Positions 17,329-26,482 of a stretch of DNA of 64,000 nucleotides are shown here, in pieces. Both the position numbers and the translations under genes were made by a program. The DNA is from Neptunicoccus cionae. Lineage in GTDB: Bacteria; Pseudomonadota; Alphaproteobacteria; Rhodobacterales; Rhodobacteraceae. Within the stretch, counting starts at the first letter, position 1. Each line of letters begins with the position of its first letter. The notes under the pieces were generated by a model, which worked only from the letters and a program-made list of their open reading frames with translations, had not been told where the DNA came from and ran no database searches. The stretch is taken from the NCBI RefSeq assembly GCF_014643735.1, contig NZ_BMKA01000004.1, forward strand, positions 62,001 through 126,000. Reading direction: 5' to 3'.

Positions 17329-18018
17329 CTATGTCCAGCGGCCAAAGCGCCCGAAAACGCGGCCTTCGTCACGGTGTTGCCCGCCCATGCCAGCGGCCCA
17401 ATAGGCACCGGCAGCAGCGATCAGCAGGGACGCCCCTGCGATGAATGCGGAAATAACTGAATAAATCCGCGCAGTTTCGGCAGCTTCCTTGGCCTCCGCT
17501 TCGGTCATATCCATCGCAGCTGCGGCTTGTTGCGCGGGTTGTTCGGCAGCAGCTTCTACGTTCACGGCGTCATCCGCTACAGTTGCAACCGCAGTCGACA
17601 CATCGGCCGTTGCCTTTACAGCTGTATCCGCCGTAGAGCCGAGCAGAAACGCCCCGAGCAACAGGGCTACACCCCAAACAGCCAACCCGTGGATGCCGTC
17701 GCGTACAGCAGCTTCGTCGTCGTTTACCGGATCAATCCGGCGACGCATCCGCCCTGCAATATACCCTCCGACCATAAAGCTGGAAATGGTAGTCCAGAGC
17801 ATCCAGGACCCCACCGCAATCATGGATGCCATCGCTGATCCGTCGCCCTCGTAGGGGGAGACCAGTGACAATCCTAGGGCTGCGCCGAATGTGGTGAACA
17901 CAAACGCGATGCCAGATGCGACTACAGCGCCGGCAATAATGGACGACCAGTCCACATAGCTTCCGTCATGCTGGTAGGCGACAGGCGCGGCAGCCAAACC
18001 TTCAGTTCGATCTGTCAT
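17329..18018 (-). CDS. Hypothetical multi-pass membrane protein (possibly PhnA-like annotation group)
   Basis: A 229-residue protein with hydrophobic helices near 25-50, 65-85 and 110-130, an Ala/Val/Glu-rich extramembrane stretch (about 130-190) and a last helix near 195-215. The segment SSIIAGAVVASGIAFVFTTFGAALG followed by GGYIAGRMRRR resembles proteins often labelled PhnA-like in alphaproteobacteria; that label carries no proven function. It lies between two small membrane-peptide genes and near a PRC-barrel gene, suggesting a membrane-stress role by association only. Confidence 0.6.
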   Translation of the reverse strand: MTDRTEGLAAAPVAYQHDGSYVDWSSIIAGAVVASGIAFVFTTFGAALGLSLVSPYEGDGSAMASMIAVGSWMLWTTISSFMVGGYIAGRMRRRIDPVNDDEAAVRDGIHGLAVWGVALLLGAFLLGSTADTAVKATADVSTAVATVADDAVNVEAAAEQPAQQAAAAMDMTEAEAKEAAETARIYSVISAFIAGASLLIAAAGAYWAAGMGGQHRDEGRVFGRFGRWT

Positions 18019-18051
18019 GTGCTTATCCTTTAATTAATTGTTTGGGCGACC

Positions 18052-18126
18052 TCAGCCGAGGCCGAGCAGCGAAAGAACAGCCAGTACAACGACGACCAGT
18101 CCGACAAGATAAATAATTCCGTGCAT
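18052..18126 (-). CDS. 24-residue hydrophobic membrane peptide
   Basis: A second very small gene: MHGIIYLVGLVVVVLAVLSL plus LGLG, a single predicted transmembrane helix. A GGAGAG ribosome site lies six bases before the ATG at 18126. It is 33 bases before the start of the 229-residue membrane protein on the same strand. Short peptides of this type are common and poorly described in the Rhodobacterales; function unknown. Confidence 0.6.
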   Translation of the reverse strand: MHGIIYLVGLVVVVLAVLSLLGLG

Positions 18127-18393
18127 GTTTACTCTCCATTTAGTGGCTACGCCTGAAACGGGCGCTGAGCGCTCGTGGTAAAATAACGCGCCGCTCACAA
18201 AAAAGTTCCCAAAGGTGATTGTGAAGGGGCGCTAAGGCGCGACGCGCGGCGGAAAATCGCAAACCGCGCTGCTGTCGGCGGGTGGGGATCGGTGGGTTTT
18301 TGCCAGTGGTCAAATGCAGAAGGTTAAGCGGGAACAATCTGGGACGGTTGTTCGTTGTGCGGATACTAACGCTTAACAAAGGAGGACTTTCAA

Positions 18394-18747
18394 ATGACGA
18401 CGACTTCAACCAACAGCTTGGTTTCTACCGCAGACGTGAATGGTACAAACGTTTACGGCGCTGACGGAACCAAGATCGGCGCGATTGATCATCTGATGAT
18501 TGATAAGCAATCGGGCAATGTGGCTTACGCTGTAATGGGATTTGGCGGCTTTATGGGGCTCGGAGAGGAACACCATCCCGTGCCTTGGGCCAAGCTGACC
18601 TATGATCCGGCCAAGGATGGCTTTGTCACTGACATTACCGAATTCGAAGTAAAAGGCGCGCCGGAGCGTCATGACACTTGGTATACAGACCGCGATTGGG
18701 AACGCCGCACACATGATCATTATGGTGTGCCGACCTACTGGTTCTAA
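18394..18747 (+). CDS. PRC-barrel domain protein
   Basis: A 117-residue protein with a PRC-barrel fold: VYGADGTKIGAIDHLMIDKQSGNVAYAVMGFGGFMGLGEEHHPVPW is the family core. Stand-alone PRC-barrel proteins are often stress-induced and bind RNA or other proteins. An AGGAGGAC ribosome site precedes the ATG, and a strong terminator follows the stop. It is divergent from the small-peptide/membrane-protein group across a 267-base gap. Confidence 0.85.
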   Translation: MTTTSTNSLVSTADVNGTNVYGADGTKIGAIDHLMIDKQSGNVAYAVMGFGGFMGLGEEHHPVPWAKLTYDPAKDGFVTDITEFEVKGAPERHDTWYTDRDWERRTHDHYGVPTYWF

Positions 18748-18766
18748 TCGAATGTAACCGACCAGT

Positions 18767-18790
18767 AAACGGCCCCCATCGGGGCCGTTT
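18767..18790. terminator. Strong rho-independent terminator between PRC-barrel gene and thiamine operon
   Basis: AAACGGCCCC (18767-18776) pairs with GGGGCCGTTT (18781-18790) over a CATC loop, followed by TTGTTGT. The 10-base stem with flanking A and T can serve both converging transcripts. Confidence 0.85.
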
Positions 18791-18797
18791 TGTTGTG

Positions 18798-19556
18798 TCA
18801 CACCGGACGCAAAGCGCCACCGCCGCCGGCGTAGCGTGATAGTCGGGTTGCCAGCAGGCCCACGGAAATATGCAGCATAACTGTCAGGCAGGCGAGCACA
18901 ATCAGGCTGGCAAACATCAGGTCAATCTTGGCGCGCCCATTGGCCAGCAGCATAAGATAGCCAAGTCCCTTGGACGCCCCGACCCATTCCCCGATCACCG
19001 CACCAATGGGGGCATAAACCGCCGCCAGTTTCAGGCCGGTTCCCAGACTGGGCAATGCGTTCGGGATCTGAATCTGGCGCAGAAACTGATACTTACCCGC
19101 CCCCATGCTTTGCGCAAGATCGCGGTAGCCCTGATCGATACGGGTCAACCCATCATGAAAAGCGGATGTGACAGGAAAGTAGATGATCAACACCGCCATC
19201 ACGATTTTTGATCCCATCCCATAGCCAAACCACAGCGTCAGCACCGGCGCGAGCGCAAAGACCGGCACCGCTTGCGTAAACACAAGGATCGGCAGCATGA
19301 TCCGCTCGGCAGTTCGCGACAGGGCAAGCTGGATCGCCGTCGCCACCCCAAGTAAAGAACCGAACAGCAAGCCAAGCGCCACCTCGCTGGCGGTGACAAG
19401 GGCGTTTTCAGCTATGATAACGCGGCTGTTCCACATCGCCTGTGCGACCCGCAATGGAGATGGCAGAATAAAGTGGGGCGCATCCGTCAGGATCACCAGC
19501 CCCTGCCACAACCCCAGACCAAGCGCGAGGGCGAGCAAAATGTCCAAAAACCTCAT
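18798..19556 (-). CDS. thiX: Thiamine-precursor ABC transporter permease
   Basis: A 252-residue permease of the nitrate/taurine/pyrimidine family with about six hydrophobic segments. The EAA-type loop is in DLAQSMGAGKYQFLRQIQIPNALPSLGTGLK. Together with the ATPase and binding protein of the same operon it forms a ThiXYZ-type importer for hydroxymethylpyrimidine or its formylamino precursor. It is the last gene of the thiamine operon; its start overlaps the ATPase stop by four bases. Confidence 0.85.
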   Translation of the reverse strand: MRFLDILLALALGLGLWQGLVILTDAPHFILPSPLRVAQAMWNSRVIIAENALVTASEVALGLLFGSLLGVATAIQLALSRTAERIMLPILVFTQAVPVFALAPVLTLWFGYGMGSKIVMAVLIIYFPVTSAFHDGLTRIDQGYRDLAQSMGAGKYQFLRQIQIPNALPSLGTGLKLAAVYAPIGAVIGEWVGASKGLGYLMLLANGRAKIDLMFASLIVLACLTVMLHISVGLLATRLSRYAGGGGALRPV

Positions 19557-20278
19557 GCCGCCACCCCGCGCAGGTGATCCAGCAAACGGGACTGACAGCG
19601 AAGCGTTTCAGGATCGCTCAGACCGCGCAGCGGCGGCGTGGAGGGCACCGGCCAACGGGTCGCCCCCTCTGCAGAAAGCACAACAATCTGATCGGCCAGC
19701 CGTGTCGCCTCTGCCGGATCATGGGTGACAAGGAGAACGGTGCGGCCAGCCAGAACCTCTACTGCGAGCTCCTGCATATCCGCCCGTGTACCAGCGTCCA
19801 GCGCCGAAAACGGTTCGTCCAGAAACACCACGGGGCGATCCTCCATCAGGGTGCGTGCAAGGGCCGCACGCTGTCGCATTCCACCCGAAAGGGCAGCAGG
19901 TTTTGCGCCCGCACGATCCGCCAGACCGACCCGCGCCAACAGGGCGTGCGCGCGGTCAAGATCAGGCGATGCACCGCGCAGGCGTGCGCCAATACAGATG
20001 TTTTCAAGCACTGTAAGCCACGGCAACAACAGATCGGACTGCGCCATATATCCGATGCGCCGATCCAGCGGCGCACCGTCACTCGCAACGATGTTGCCGT
20101 CAAACACCCCGCCAGTGTCCAGCCCGAGGATCAACCGCAGGATGGTCGACTTTCCTACACCGGACCGCCCTAAAAGGCAGGTCCACGCACCGGCGGGCAG
20201 CTCCAGTTCGGCTTTGAACAACAACTGCCCGTCCAAATGGTGCTGCCCTGACAGCTTTATCCCCGGCGGCTGGTTCAT
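19553..20278 (-). CDS. thiZ: Thiamine-precursor ABC transporter ATP-binding protein
   Basis: A 241-residue ATPase with Walker A GRSGVGKST, signature LSGGMRQRAALARTL and Walker B VVFLDEPFSALD. It belongs to the same subfamily as nitrate/taurine importer ATPases and is the energising subunit of the pyrimidine importer. Start and stop overlap both neighbours by four bases, so translation is coupled through the operon. Confidence 0.85.
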   Translation of the reverse strand: MNQPPGIKLSGQHHLDGQLLFKAELELPAGAWTCLLGRSGVGKSTILRLILGLDTGGVFDGNIVASDGAPLDRRIGYMAQSDLLLPWLTVLENICIGARLRGASPDLDRAHALLARVGLADRAGAKPAALSGGMRQRAALARTLMEDRPVVFLDEPFSALDAGTRADMQELAVEVLAGRTVLLVTHDPAEATRLADQIVVLSAEGATRWPVPSTPPLRGLSDPETLRCQSRLLDHLRGVAA

Positions 20279-20958
20279 TGCGGGGACAATCCCATCTGCC
20301 AGAAGCCGACTTCAAGTGCTGTGGCTTTGGTAAATCGCGCCTGAACAGCGGCGCGGCGCGGCGAGATTTTTAGATCCCCGATACGCCGCGCGACTGCATC
20401 ATCAAGCATCTCCCCGACCGTCGCACAAACCGCCTGATAGTCGGGGTCCGCATAGGTTGCGATCCATTCGGCGTAGGGCGTATCTGCGGATTTATCCGAC
20501 GCCAGCCGCACCCCGATTTCACCGTAACCCATCACACAAGGGGCAAGCGCCGCGATCAGATCGATGAAATCCCCCTGCACCCCCGCATCCAGCACATAGC
20601 GGGTGTAGGCAAGGTTCGCATCCGCCTCTGCCGCGTTAAACAGGGCGGACTCGTCAATACCCGCGGCGGCGCAGGTTTTCACGTGTAGCGACATCTCGTG
20701 ATTGACCAGGGCATCTACCGTCTGCGCACAAACGCGCATCTCCTGCTGCGTTTCGGATTTCACCACACCCAGCGACCACGCGCGGGCGAAATGCACCAAG
20801 AACACGTAGTCTTGCACCAGATAATGCAGAAAGGATTCACGCGGCAGGCTGCCGTCCTTCAATCCTTCGACAAAGGCGTGGTAAGTGTAGTCGGTCCAAG
20901 TCTGGCCTGCCCCTGTCCGGAGCAGTCCAAAGGTTTTACCATAATCAGCCATACTCAT
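20275..20958 (-). CDS. tenA: TenA family aminopyrimidine aminohydrolase (thiaminase II)
   Basis: A 227-residue TenA protein. The catalytic Cys lies in LAPCVMGYGEIG, and HYLVQDYVFLVHFARAW is the typical early helix pair. TenA hydrolyses aminomethyl-pyrimidine from degraded thiamine to hydroxymethylpyrimidine, which ThiD then phosphorylates. Coupling to the ThiXYZ genes fits salvage of environmental thiamine breakdown products. Confidence 0.9.
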   Translation of the reverse strand: MSMADYGKTFGLLRTGAGQTWTDYTYHAFVEGLKDGSLPRESFLHYLVQDYVFLVHFARAWSLGVVKSETQQEMRVCAQTVDALVNHEMSLHVKTCAAAGIDESALFNAAEADANLAYTRYVLDAGVQGDFIDLIAALAPCVMGYGEIGVRLASDKSADTPYAEWIATYADPDYQAVCATVGEMLDDAVARRIGDLKISPRRAAVQARFTKATALEVGFWQMGLSPQ

Positions 20959-21893
20959 TTCACCGTCACATCAATAGCGATTGCAGAAACAGGATTTTCG
21001 GCTGGGATCAGGTCGGCCTCTTTTAGGAAGCGTTCAAACGCAGCATAGCGACCCGCATCCATTGCAGTGGGGCGCAGCGCGAAACGGGGCACGGTATCCA
21101 CCCAAGCACGGGCGTTCAACTCGTCCTGCAATTCCGCAGACGTAGAGGCAAAAATCTCCCAGCTTTCGGTCGGGTGGTTGACGATGTACTGGGTGGCTTT
21201 CTCGGTCGCGGCCAGAAAACGCGCGATCATGTCCTTGTCCATCGTGTCCGTGTTGGCCACATAGATCAGCTCATCATAGGCGGGCAGGCCCTGTTCCTCG
21301 ACAAAGAAACACTTGCCTTTGACACCTTCGATATCCATCTGGTTCAGCTCAAAATTCCGGTACGCGCCGATGACCGCATCCACCTGACCCGACATCAGAG
21401 ATGGCGACAGGGACCAGTTCACATTCACCAGTTCCACATCATCCAGCGATAATCCGTTGTGGCGCAGGATAGAGCCGAGCACGGCCTCTTCCACGCCGCC
21501 CACGGAAAAGCCAACCTTCTTGCCCGCCAGATCCGCCGGGGATTTGATCGGACCGTCTTCCAGCGCCAGTAGACAGTTCAGCGGCGTGGCCACCAGTGTG
21601 CCAACCCGTTGCAGGGGCAAACCTTCATGGATTTGCAGATGCAATTGGGGCTGGTAGGAAATCGCCAGATCCGCCTTACCTGCCGCAACCATTTTGGGCG
21701 GATCGGAGGGATCAGCGGGCGCGACGATCTCCACTTCCAGATTTTGATCGGCAAAATAGCCTTTTTCCTGCGCCACAATCACCGGCCCGTGGTCGGGGTT
21801 TACGAACCAGTCCAAAAGAAGGGTCATCTTGTCCTGCGCCAGCAAGGGTGAAGCCGTCAGCGAGAACGCCGCAACAAGGGAAGTCAGTTTCAT
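20955..21893 (-). CDS. thiY: Thiamine-precursor ABC transporter substrate-binding protein (NMT1/THI5-like)
   Basis: A 312-residue secreted binding protein. The signal peptide is MKLTSLVAAFSLTASPLLAQ, followed by LLLDWFVNPDHGPVIVAQEKGYF, the usual start of the NMT1/THI5-like domain that binds pyrimidine thiamine precursors. The open frame extends to 21926, but that would overlap thiF; ATG 21893 has an AAAGG ribosome site and the proper signal peptide. It delivers the pyrimidine to ThiX/ThiZ. Confidence 0.85.
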   Translation of the reverse strand: MKLTSLVAAFSLTASPLLAQDKMTLLLDWFVNPDHGPVIVAQEKGYFADQNLEVEIVAPADPSDPPKMVAAGKADLAISYQPQLHLQIHEGLPLQRVGTLVATPLNCLLALEDGPIKSPADLAGKKVGFSVGGVEEAVLGSILRHNGLSLDDVELVNVNWSLSPSLMSGQVDAVIGAYRNFELNQMDIEGVKGKCFFVEEQGLPAYDELIYVANTDTMDKDMIARFLAATEKATQYIVNHPTESWEIFASTSAELQDELNARAWVDTVPRFALRPTAMDAGRYAAFERFLKEADLIPAENPVSAIAIDVTVK

Positions 21894-21897
21894 AAGT

Positions 21898-22884
21898 TTA
21901 CCTTTCGATTTCTGGCGTATCGCCAAGAGCTATTAAAGAGATTTCGCCGTCCCAGTAGGACCGCAGGTGTGTCGCCGCATTCCAGGCCCGCAGGCCGGAG
22001 CGACAGGCAAAAACGGCCCGCTGGCCGGTTAGCGGTTTCGGGTTTTCCGCCGCGAACTGCGCAACTGTAAGGCGCTGCGCGGTGGCGGTGACGGGTGCAG
22101 GTGCCTCGTCCTTGCCACGCAGGTCCACGACAAAATCCGACCTTGCGATCTGCGGCGCGGCGATAAACATCAGGTCCGCGACAGGTTCGGGTGCCATGTC
22201 AAAGCGGAAACCACCGCTGTGAAAACGCTGCATGTCAAAGCTGATCACCTGCCCAAGCGGTGAGGGTTTTTGCCCGATCATCACCCCCAACGCCATTTGT
22301 GCTTGCGCCGCCCCGATCAGTCCCACAACAGGCCCCATCACACCCGCCGTTGCGCAGGTGGCAGCGCGGTCTGGCAGATCAGGAAACACCGCCCGCAGCG
22401 ATGGCGCAGTGCCGCAAAATCCGCCCACATATCCGGCAAAACCAAGCACCGAGGCGCTGATCAGCGGCACACCTTGGCGCAGGCAAATATCCGATAAAAC
22501 ATAGCTGACAGCAAAACTGTCTGCGCAATCCAGCACCAGTGTGCTCTGTCCCACCAGCTCAACCGCATTGTGCGGGTCAAGCACTTTGACAAGGGGAGTA
22601 ACCGTGCAATCCCCGTTCAATCGGCGCATGGTTTCGGCGGCGGCCTCAGCCTTCCATTTGCCGACATCGTCCTGCCGGAACAGAGTCTGGCGATGCAGGT
22701 TCGACAGGGAAACCGTATCGCTGTCCACCAGCCTGATGTTCCCCACTCCGGCACCGACAAGATATTGCAGGACCGGCGCACCAAGCCCCCCTGCCCCGAC
22801 CACAAGAATACGGGCCGCACAGATAGCCGCCTGCCCCTCTGCGCCCACTTCGGGCAGGATCATCTGTCTTTCATACCGGTTCAT
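21898..22884 (-). CDS. thiF: ThiF/MoeB-type sulfur-carrier adenylyltransferase with C-terminal rhodanese-like domain
   Basis: A 328-residue E1-like enzyme. The ATP-binding motif VVGAGGLGAPVLQYL and RQTLFRQDDVG are in the first half. After a linker, the C-terminal part (about 235-328) resembles a rhodanese, with the active-site loop ACRSGLRA. ThiF adenylates the ThiS C-terminus, and the rhodanese Cys may deliver sulfur. ATG 22884 overlaps the thiE stop by four bases (ATGA), which makes it more likely than the longer start at 22902. Confidence 0.85.
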   Translation of the reverse strand: MNRYERQMILPEVGAEGQAAICAARILVVGAGGLGAPVLQYLVGAGVGNIRLVDSDTVSLSNLHRQTLFRQDDVGKWKAEAAAETMRRLNGDCTVTPLVKVLDPHNAVELVGQSTLVLDCADSFAVSYVLSDICLRQGVPLISASVLGFAGYVGGFCGTAPSLRAVFPDLPDRAATCATAGVMGPVVGLIGAAQAQMALGVMIGQKPSPLGQVISFDMQRFHSGGFRFDMAPEPVADLMFIAAPQIARSDFVVDLRGKDEAPAPVTATAQRLTVAQFAAENPKPLTGQRAVFACRSGLRAWNAATHLRSYWDGEISLIALGDTPEIER

Positions 22885-23477
22885 CGGGTGGCTTCCAACC
22901 ACGCGCGAACGCGGTCCTCGGGTCTGGTGTTCAGGGTGATGTCTGTCACCGCCGCCACCACATCTGCCCCCGCGTCAAAGGCACCGGCAGCGCGGTCAAT
23001 GGACATGCCGCCAATGGCAATCAGGGGGGTGTTGCCAATCCGGTCACGCCATTTTGTCAGACGATCCACCCCCTGTTCGTGCCACTTCATCTTTTTCAGA
23101 ATGGTCGGGTAAATCGGGCCAAGGGCGATGTAATCCGGTGTCAAATCCAGCGCGCGGTTCAGTTCTGCCCTGTCGTGGGTGCTGATCCCAAGCCGTAATC
23201 CCACAGCTCGGATGGCGGGAATATCGGCGGTGTCGAGATCCTCTTGCCCCAGATGCAGCCAGTCGCAGCCTTCCTCGATCGCGATTTGCCAGTAATCGTT
23301 GATGACCAAAACGCAGTCGTTCTGTGCGCATACAGTTTTTGCGCATCTAATCTGATGGCGGATTTCGTTGGGAGTTCGATCTTTGATGCGCAGTTGCACC
23401 AGCTTTATGCCAAGAGGCACCAGCCGTTCCAGCCAATCTGCATTGTCAAAAATGGGGTAAAAACGGTCGAGCTTCAT
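22881..23477 (-). CDS. thiE: Thiamine phosphate synthase
   Basis: A 198-residue TIM-barrel enzyme joining the pyrimidine pyrophosphate with the thiazole phosphate. The phosphate- and Mg-binding features [28 protein letters not shown] and a late IAIGGMS are visible. The length is near the normal 200-210. Start and stop overlap both neighbours by four bases. Confidence 0.85.
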   Translation of the reverse strand: MKLDRFYPIFDNADWLERLVPLGIKLVQLRIKDRTPNEIRHQIRCAKTVCAQNDCVLVINDYWQIAIEEGCDWLHLGQEDLDTADIPAIRAVGLRLGISTHDRAELNRALDLTPDYIALGPIYPTILKKMKWHEQGVDRLTKWRDRIGNTPLIAIGGMSIDRAAGAFDAGADVVAAVTDITLNTRPEDRVRAWLEATR

Positions 23478-24247
23478 AACAGAAACGCCTTTCCGATTAC
23501 AGGGGTTGAAGGGGCCGCCATGTCGCGGGGTTCCATTGGGTCCGCAGTGGCGGCCAACTGCCCTGCGCGGATTGCGATGGCGAAGGCTTCGGCCATAGCT
23601 GCGGGGTCTCCGGCCTTGGCGACAGCAGTGTTTAGCAGCACCGCATCAAAGCCCAGTTCCATCGCCTGCGCCGCTTGTGACGGCAGGCCCAGACCCGCGT
23701 CAATCACCAGTGGCACATCGGGGAAGTGGGCGCGCATGGCCCGCAATCCGAACAGGTTGTTCAACCCCAGACCCGACCCGATTGGTGCACCCCAAGGCAT
23801 CAGAACCTCACAACCGGCGTGCAGCAGACGGTCCGCCACAACCAAATCTTCGGTGGTGTAAGGGAAGACCTGAAAACCGTCCTCGGTCAGAATACGCGCA
23901 GCCTCTACCAGTCCGAACACATCCGGTTGCAGCGTGTCTTCTTCTCCTATCACCTCAAGCTTGATCCACTTGGTATCAAACACTTCCCGCGCCATATGGG
24001 CGGTAGTGACAGCCTCTTTCACGCTGTGACAACCCGCTGTGTTGGGCAAGATATGCACGTCCAGCGCGCGGATCATCTGCCAAAAGTCCTGCCCCGCCCG
24101 ATCCTGCCCGCTCTCACGACGAAGGGAGACTGTCGCAACGCTGGCTTGGCTGCGTCGGAACGCATCCGCAAGGATCGCAGGGGACGGATATTGCGCGGTG
24201 CCCAGCATGAAGCCGTTGGCAAGGGTGGTTCCGTAGAAATCGAGCAT
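23474..24247 (-). CDS. thiG: Thiazole synthase
   Basis: A 257-residue ThiG. The Lys that forms the Schiff base with deoxyxylulose phosphate is in WIKLEVIGE, and [30 protein letters not shown] is the C-terminal barrel part. It builds the thiazole ring from DXP, ThiS-thiocarboxylate and dehydroglycine supplied by ThiO. It lies three bases from the thiS stop. Confidence 0.9.
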   Translation of the reverse strand: MLDFYGTTLANGFMLGTAQYPSPAILADAFRRSQASVATVSLRRESGQDRAGQDFWQMIRALDVHILPNTAGCHSVKEAVTTAHMAREVFDTKWIKLEVIGEEDTLQPDVFGLVEAARILTEDGFQVFPYTTEDLVVADRLLHAGCEVLMPWGAPIGSGLGLNNLFGLRAMRAHFPDVPLVIDAGLGLPSQAAQAMELGFDAVLLNTAVAKAGDPAAMAEAFAIAIRAGQLAATADPMEPRDMAAPSTPVIGKAFLL

Positions 24248-24250
24248 GTC

Positions 24251-24448
24251 CTAGCCCCCCTGCATCGGGGCAAGCACCTCGATCCGGTCGCCATCTTTCA
24301 GGGGTTGCGCAGCCCGTGCAGGGGCAGGCACAAAGTCCCCGTTCACAGCCGTTGCGATTTTCGCGCCAGTAAAGCCCTGTTCATCCAGCAAACCCGCCAG
24401 CACCTCTGCCTGCGTTTCAATCATTGCGCCGTTAAGTTGCAGTTTCAT
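24251..24448 (-). CDS. thiS: Sulfur carrier protein ThiS
   Basis: A 65-residue ubiquitin-like protein ending in the required Gly-Gly (APMQGG), with the family start MKLQLNG and VNGDFVP in the middle. ThiF activates the C-terminus, which then carries sulfur to ThiG. The start overlaps the thiO end by 17 bases. Confidence 0.9.
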   Translation of the reverse strand: MKLQLNGAMIETQAEVLAGLLDEQGFTGAKIATAVNGDFVPAPARAAQPLKDGDRIEVLAPMQGG

Positions 24449-25427
24449 CCATCACCTCCGGAGTTGTCTTGTCAAAAATCCGCTCTGCCACCATTCGCGC
24501 CAGTGCAGGCGCCAGCAGAAAACCGTGCCGGTACAGCCCGTTGGCGCGGATCAGATTGCCGCTCTGGCGGATGCGGGGCAGGTTGTCAGCAAAGGCAGGG
24601 CGGCTGTCGACGCCGATCTCCAGCACCTCTGCCTCGCCAAAAGCGGGGTTGATTGCATAAGCCGCACTTAGAAGTTCCAGCAGGGCGCGGGCGGTCACAT
24701 GCTGGCCCGCTTGCCCTTCGATCATGGTGGCACCCAGCATGAAAATTCCGTCACCGCGGGGTACGATGTACAGCGGGATACGCGGGTGTAGTAGGCGGAT
24801 CGGGCGGGACAGGGACACGTCAGGGCAGGACAGCACCAGCATCTCACCTTTTACGCCGCGCAGGTCCGTAAGATCGGTGCGGGCCTGAAACCCGCGACAG
24901 TCCACCGTCAGTCCTTGGGCAGCATAATCGGCAGGGTCTGCATCGGCCTCAACAAATTCCGCGCCGTCCGCCAGTACGGACTGGCGCAACTGCTGCAAGG
25001 CTTCGCGTGGGGCAAGATGGGCCTCTGTCTCAAAGAACAAACCTTTGGAAAACCGCCCTCCCAGATCAGGCTCAAGTGCTTCTATCTCAGCCCCTGAAAC
25101 TTCGCGAAATCCGGTGGTGCGACGGGCAAAGCGGGTTAGTTCAGCGCGGTCCCGTGACGGCGACACGACCAACGATCCCTGCCGGTGGACCGCTTGCGTC
25201 TTGGCCTGCCACCAAGTGGCCGCTTCCTGTCCCAGACGCACGACTGGTTCCTCGGCACTTTCGCCTTCGCAGTAAGGGGCGAGCATCCCGCCCGCCCACC
25301 ATGAACAGGCCGCTGGACCGGGTTCGCGCTGGCGGTCAATCAGGGTGACACGCGCACCACGATCCAGCAGCGTACGGGCCACGCATAGCCCTGCCACCCC
25401 TGCGCCGATGATGCTGACTTCTGTCAT
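24432..25427 (-). CDS. thiO: Glycine oxidase ThiO
   Basis: A 331-residue FAD amine oxidase of the D-amino-acid oxidase family, with FAD motif IIGAGVAGLCVARTLLDRGARV at the N-terminus and a C-terminal LIRANGLYRHGFLLAPALA segment. ThiO oxidises glycine to the imine used by ThiG, the oxygen-dependent route rather than ThiH. It overlaps thiD by four bases. Confidence 0.88.
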   Translation of the reverse strand: MTEVSIIGAGVAGLCVARTLLDRGARVTLIDRQREPGPAACSWWAGGMLAPYCEGESAEEPVVRLGQEAATWWQAKTQAVHRQGSLVVSPSRDRAELTRFARRTTGFREVSGAEIEALEPDLGGRFSKGLFFETEAHLAPREALQQLRQSVLADGAEFVEADADPADYAAQGLTVDCRGFQARTDLTDLRGVKGEMLVLSCPDVSLSRPIRLLHPRIPLYIVPRGDGIFMLGATMIEGQAGQHVTARALLELLSAAYAINPAFGEAEVLEIGVDSRPAFADNLPRIRQSGNLIRANGLYRHGFLLAPALARMVAERIFDKTTPEVMDETAT

Positions 25428-26233
25428 GTCCAGTATCCGTGAAAATGATGCACCGGACCGTGCCCCGCCCCGATGTAAAGTTGGTCCGCTGGCCTGATCG
25501 CCGCTTGCAAATAGCTGTGCGCCGCTGTCACCGCGCCGGACAGATCAACGCCCTTGGCCAGCTCTGCCGCAATCGCAGCGGAATAGGTGCAGCCTGTGCC
25601 GTGAGTGTTGCGGGTGTGCACGCGCGGAGCAGAGAGGGTGAGCGGACCAGCCCCCTGCCCGATCAGAACGTCTGTGCAGGTGTCGCCGCTGGAATGCCCG
25701 CCTTTCATCAGAACCGCCCGCGGGCCAAGCGCCATCAGGGCCTTCGCCTGCTCTGCCATTGCTTCAGGTGTCTGTGCTTCCGCGGAGCCGAGCAGCGTTG
25801 CAGCTTCGGGCAGGTTCGGCGTCAGTACAGTTGCGAGGGGCAGGATTTTTTCGCGCATCGCATTGATCGCGGCTTCTTGCAGCAGCGCATCGCCGGATTT
25901 TGCAATCATCACCGGATCAACAACGATTGGACCTTGGAAATCAGCAAGCTGCGCAGCCACTGCATCAATAATGCGTGGAGAAAACAACATGCCGAGCTTG
26001 ATTGCGTTCACCGGAAGATCGGCCAGAACCGTCTCGATCTGCGCGGCGACCACATCGGCGGGCACCTCATGTACTGCGCTGACCGCCTGTGTGTTCTGCG
26101 CAGTGATCGCGGTGATCACACTGGCCCCATAAACACCATTGGCGGAGAACGCCTTTAGATCTGCCTGAATGCCTGCCCCGCCACCACTGTCGGACCCTGC
26201 AATGCTAAGCGCTATCGGTGTTTTGCCGGTCAC
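25424..26233 (-). CDS. thiD: Hydroxymethylpyrimidine/phosphomethylpyrimidine kinase
   Basis: A 269-residue ribokinase-fold kinase with SIAGSDSGGGAGIQADLKAF at the N-terminus and the anion-hole motif THGTGCTYSAAIAAEL near the C-terminus. It makes the two phosphorylations that give pyrimidine pyrophosphate. GTG 26233, with GGAGA about nine bases upstream, is chosen; the open frame continues into the TPP riboswitch and cannot be coding there. It is the first gene of the operon. Confidence 0.88.
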   Translation of the reverse strand: MTGKTPIALSIAGSDSGGGAGIQADLKAFSANGVYGASVITAITAQNTQAVSAVHEVPADVVAAQIETVLADLPVNAIKLGMLFSPRIIDAVAAQLADFQGPIVVDPVMIAKSGDALLQEAAINAMREKILPLATVLTPNLPEAATLLGSAEAQTPEAMAEQAKALMALGPRAVLMKGGHSSGDTCTDVLIGQGAGPLTLSAPRVHTRNTHGTGCTYSAAIAAELAKGVDLSGAVTAAHSYLQAAIRPADQLYIGAGHGPVHHFHGYWT

Positions 26234-26307
26234 TGGTCTGTCTCCATCGTTTAACGGGATGACCAGCGAAAAGAAAGGACTGCGGGCGGAGTTCGCCTGT
26301 GCAGTGT

Positions 26308-26391
26308 ACCCGTTCCCTACGCCGGTATGACCCGGATCAGGTTCGACGGGTCGGTGCGAACACCTCTCAGCCCGATGTGGGCTCCCCGACG
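26308..26391 (-). ncRNA. TPP riboswitch (THI element)
   Basis: Read on the minus strand, the leader has GGGGAGCCC, the invariant GGCTGAGAGG core (near 26365-26374), an ACCC helix, the GAACCTGATCCGGGTCATACCGGCG region and a closing GTAGGGAACGG. This is the standard thiamine pyrophosphate aptamer. It lies about 75 bases before thiD and should shut off the whole thiD-to-thiX operon when thiamine pyrophosphate is plentiful. Exact ends are approximate. Confidence 0.93.
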
Positions 26392-26482
26392 GATAAAATT
26401 TGTCTGTGCCAATGGTTAGGACAGTTCGCACCGCCGTGCAATGGGCAATTCGGTCCGATTTTTTGGACCGGTCTTTGGCATG

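Noticed and set aside
26234-26431. N-terminal extension of thiD through the leader
   Set aside because: The region is the TPP riboswitch and cannot also be the coding start; GTG 26233 has a proper ribosome site.
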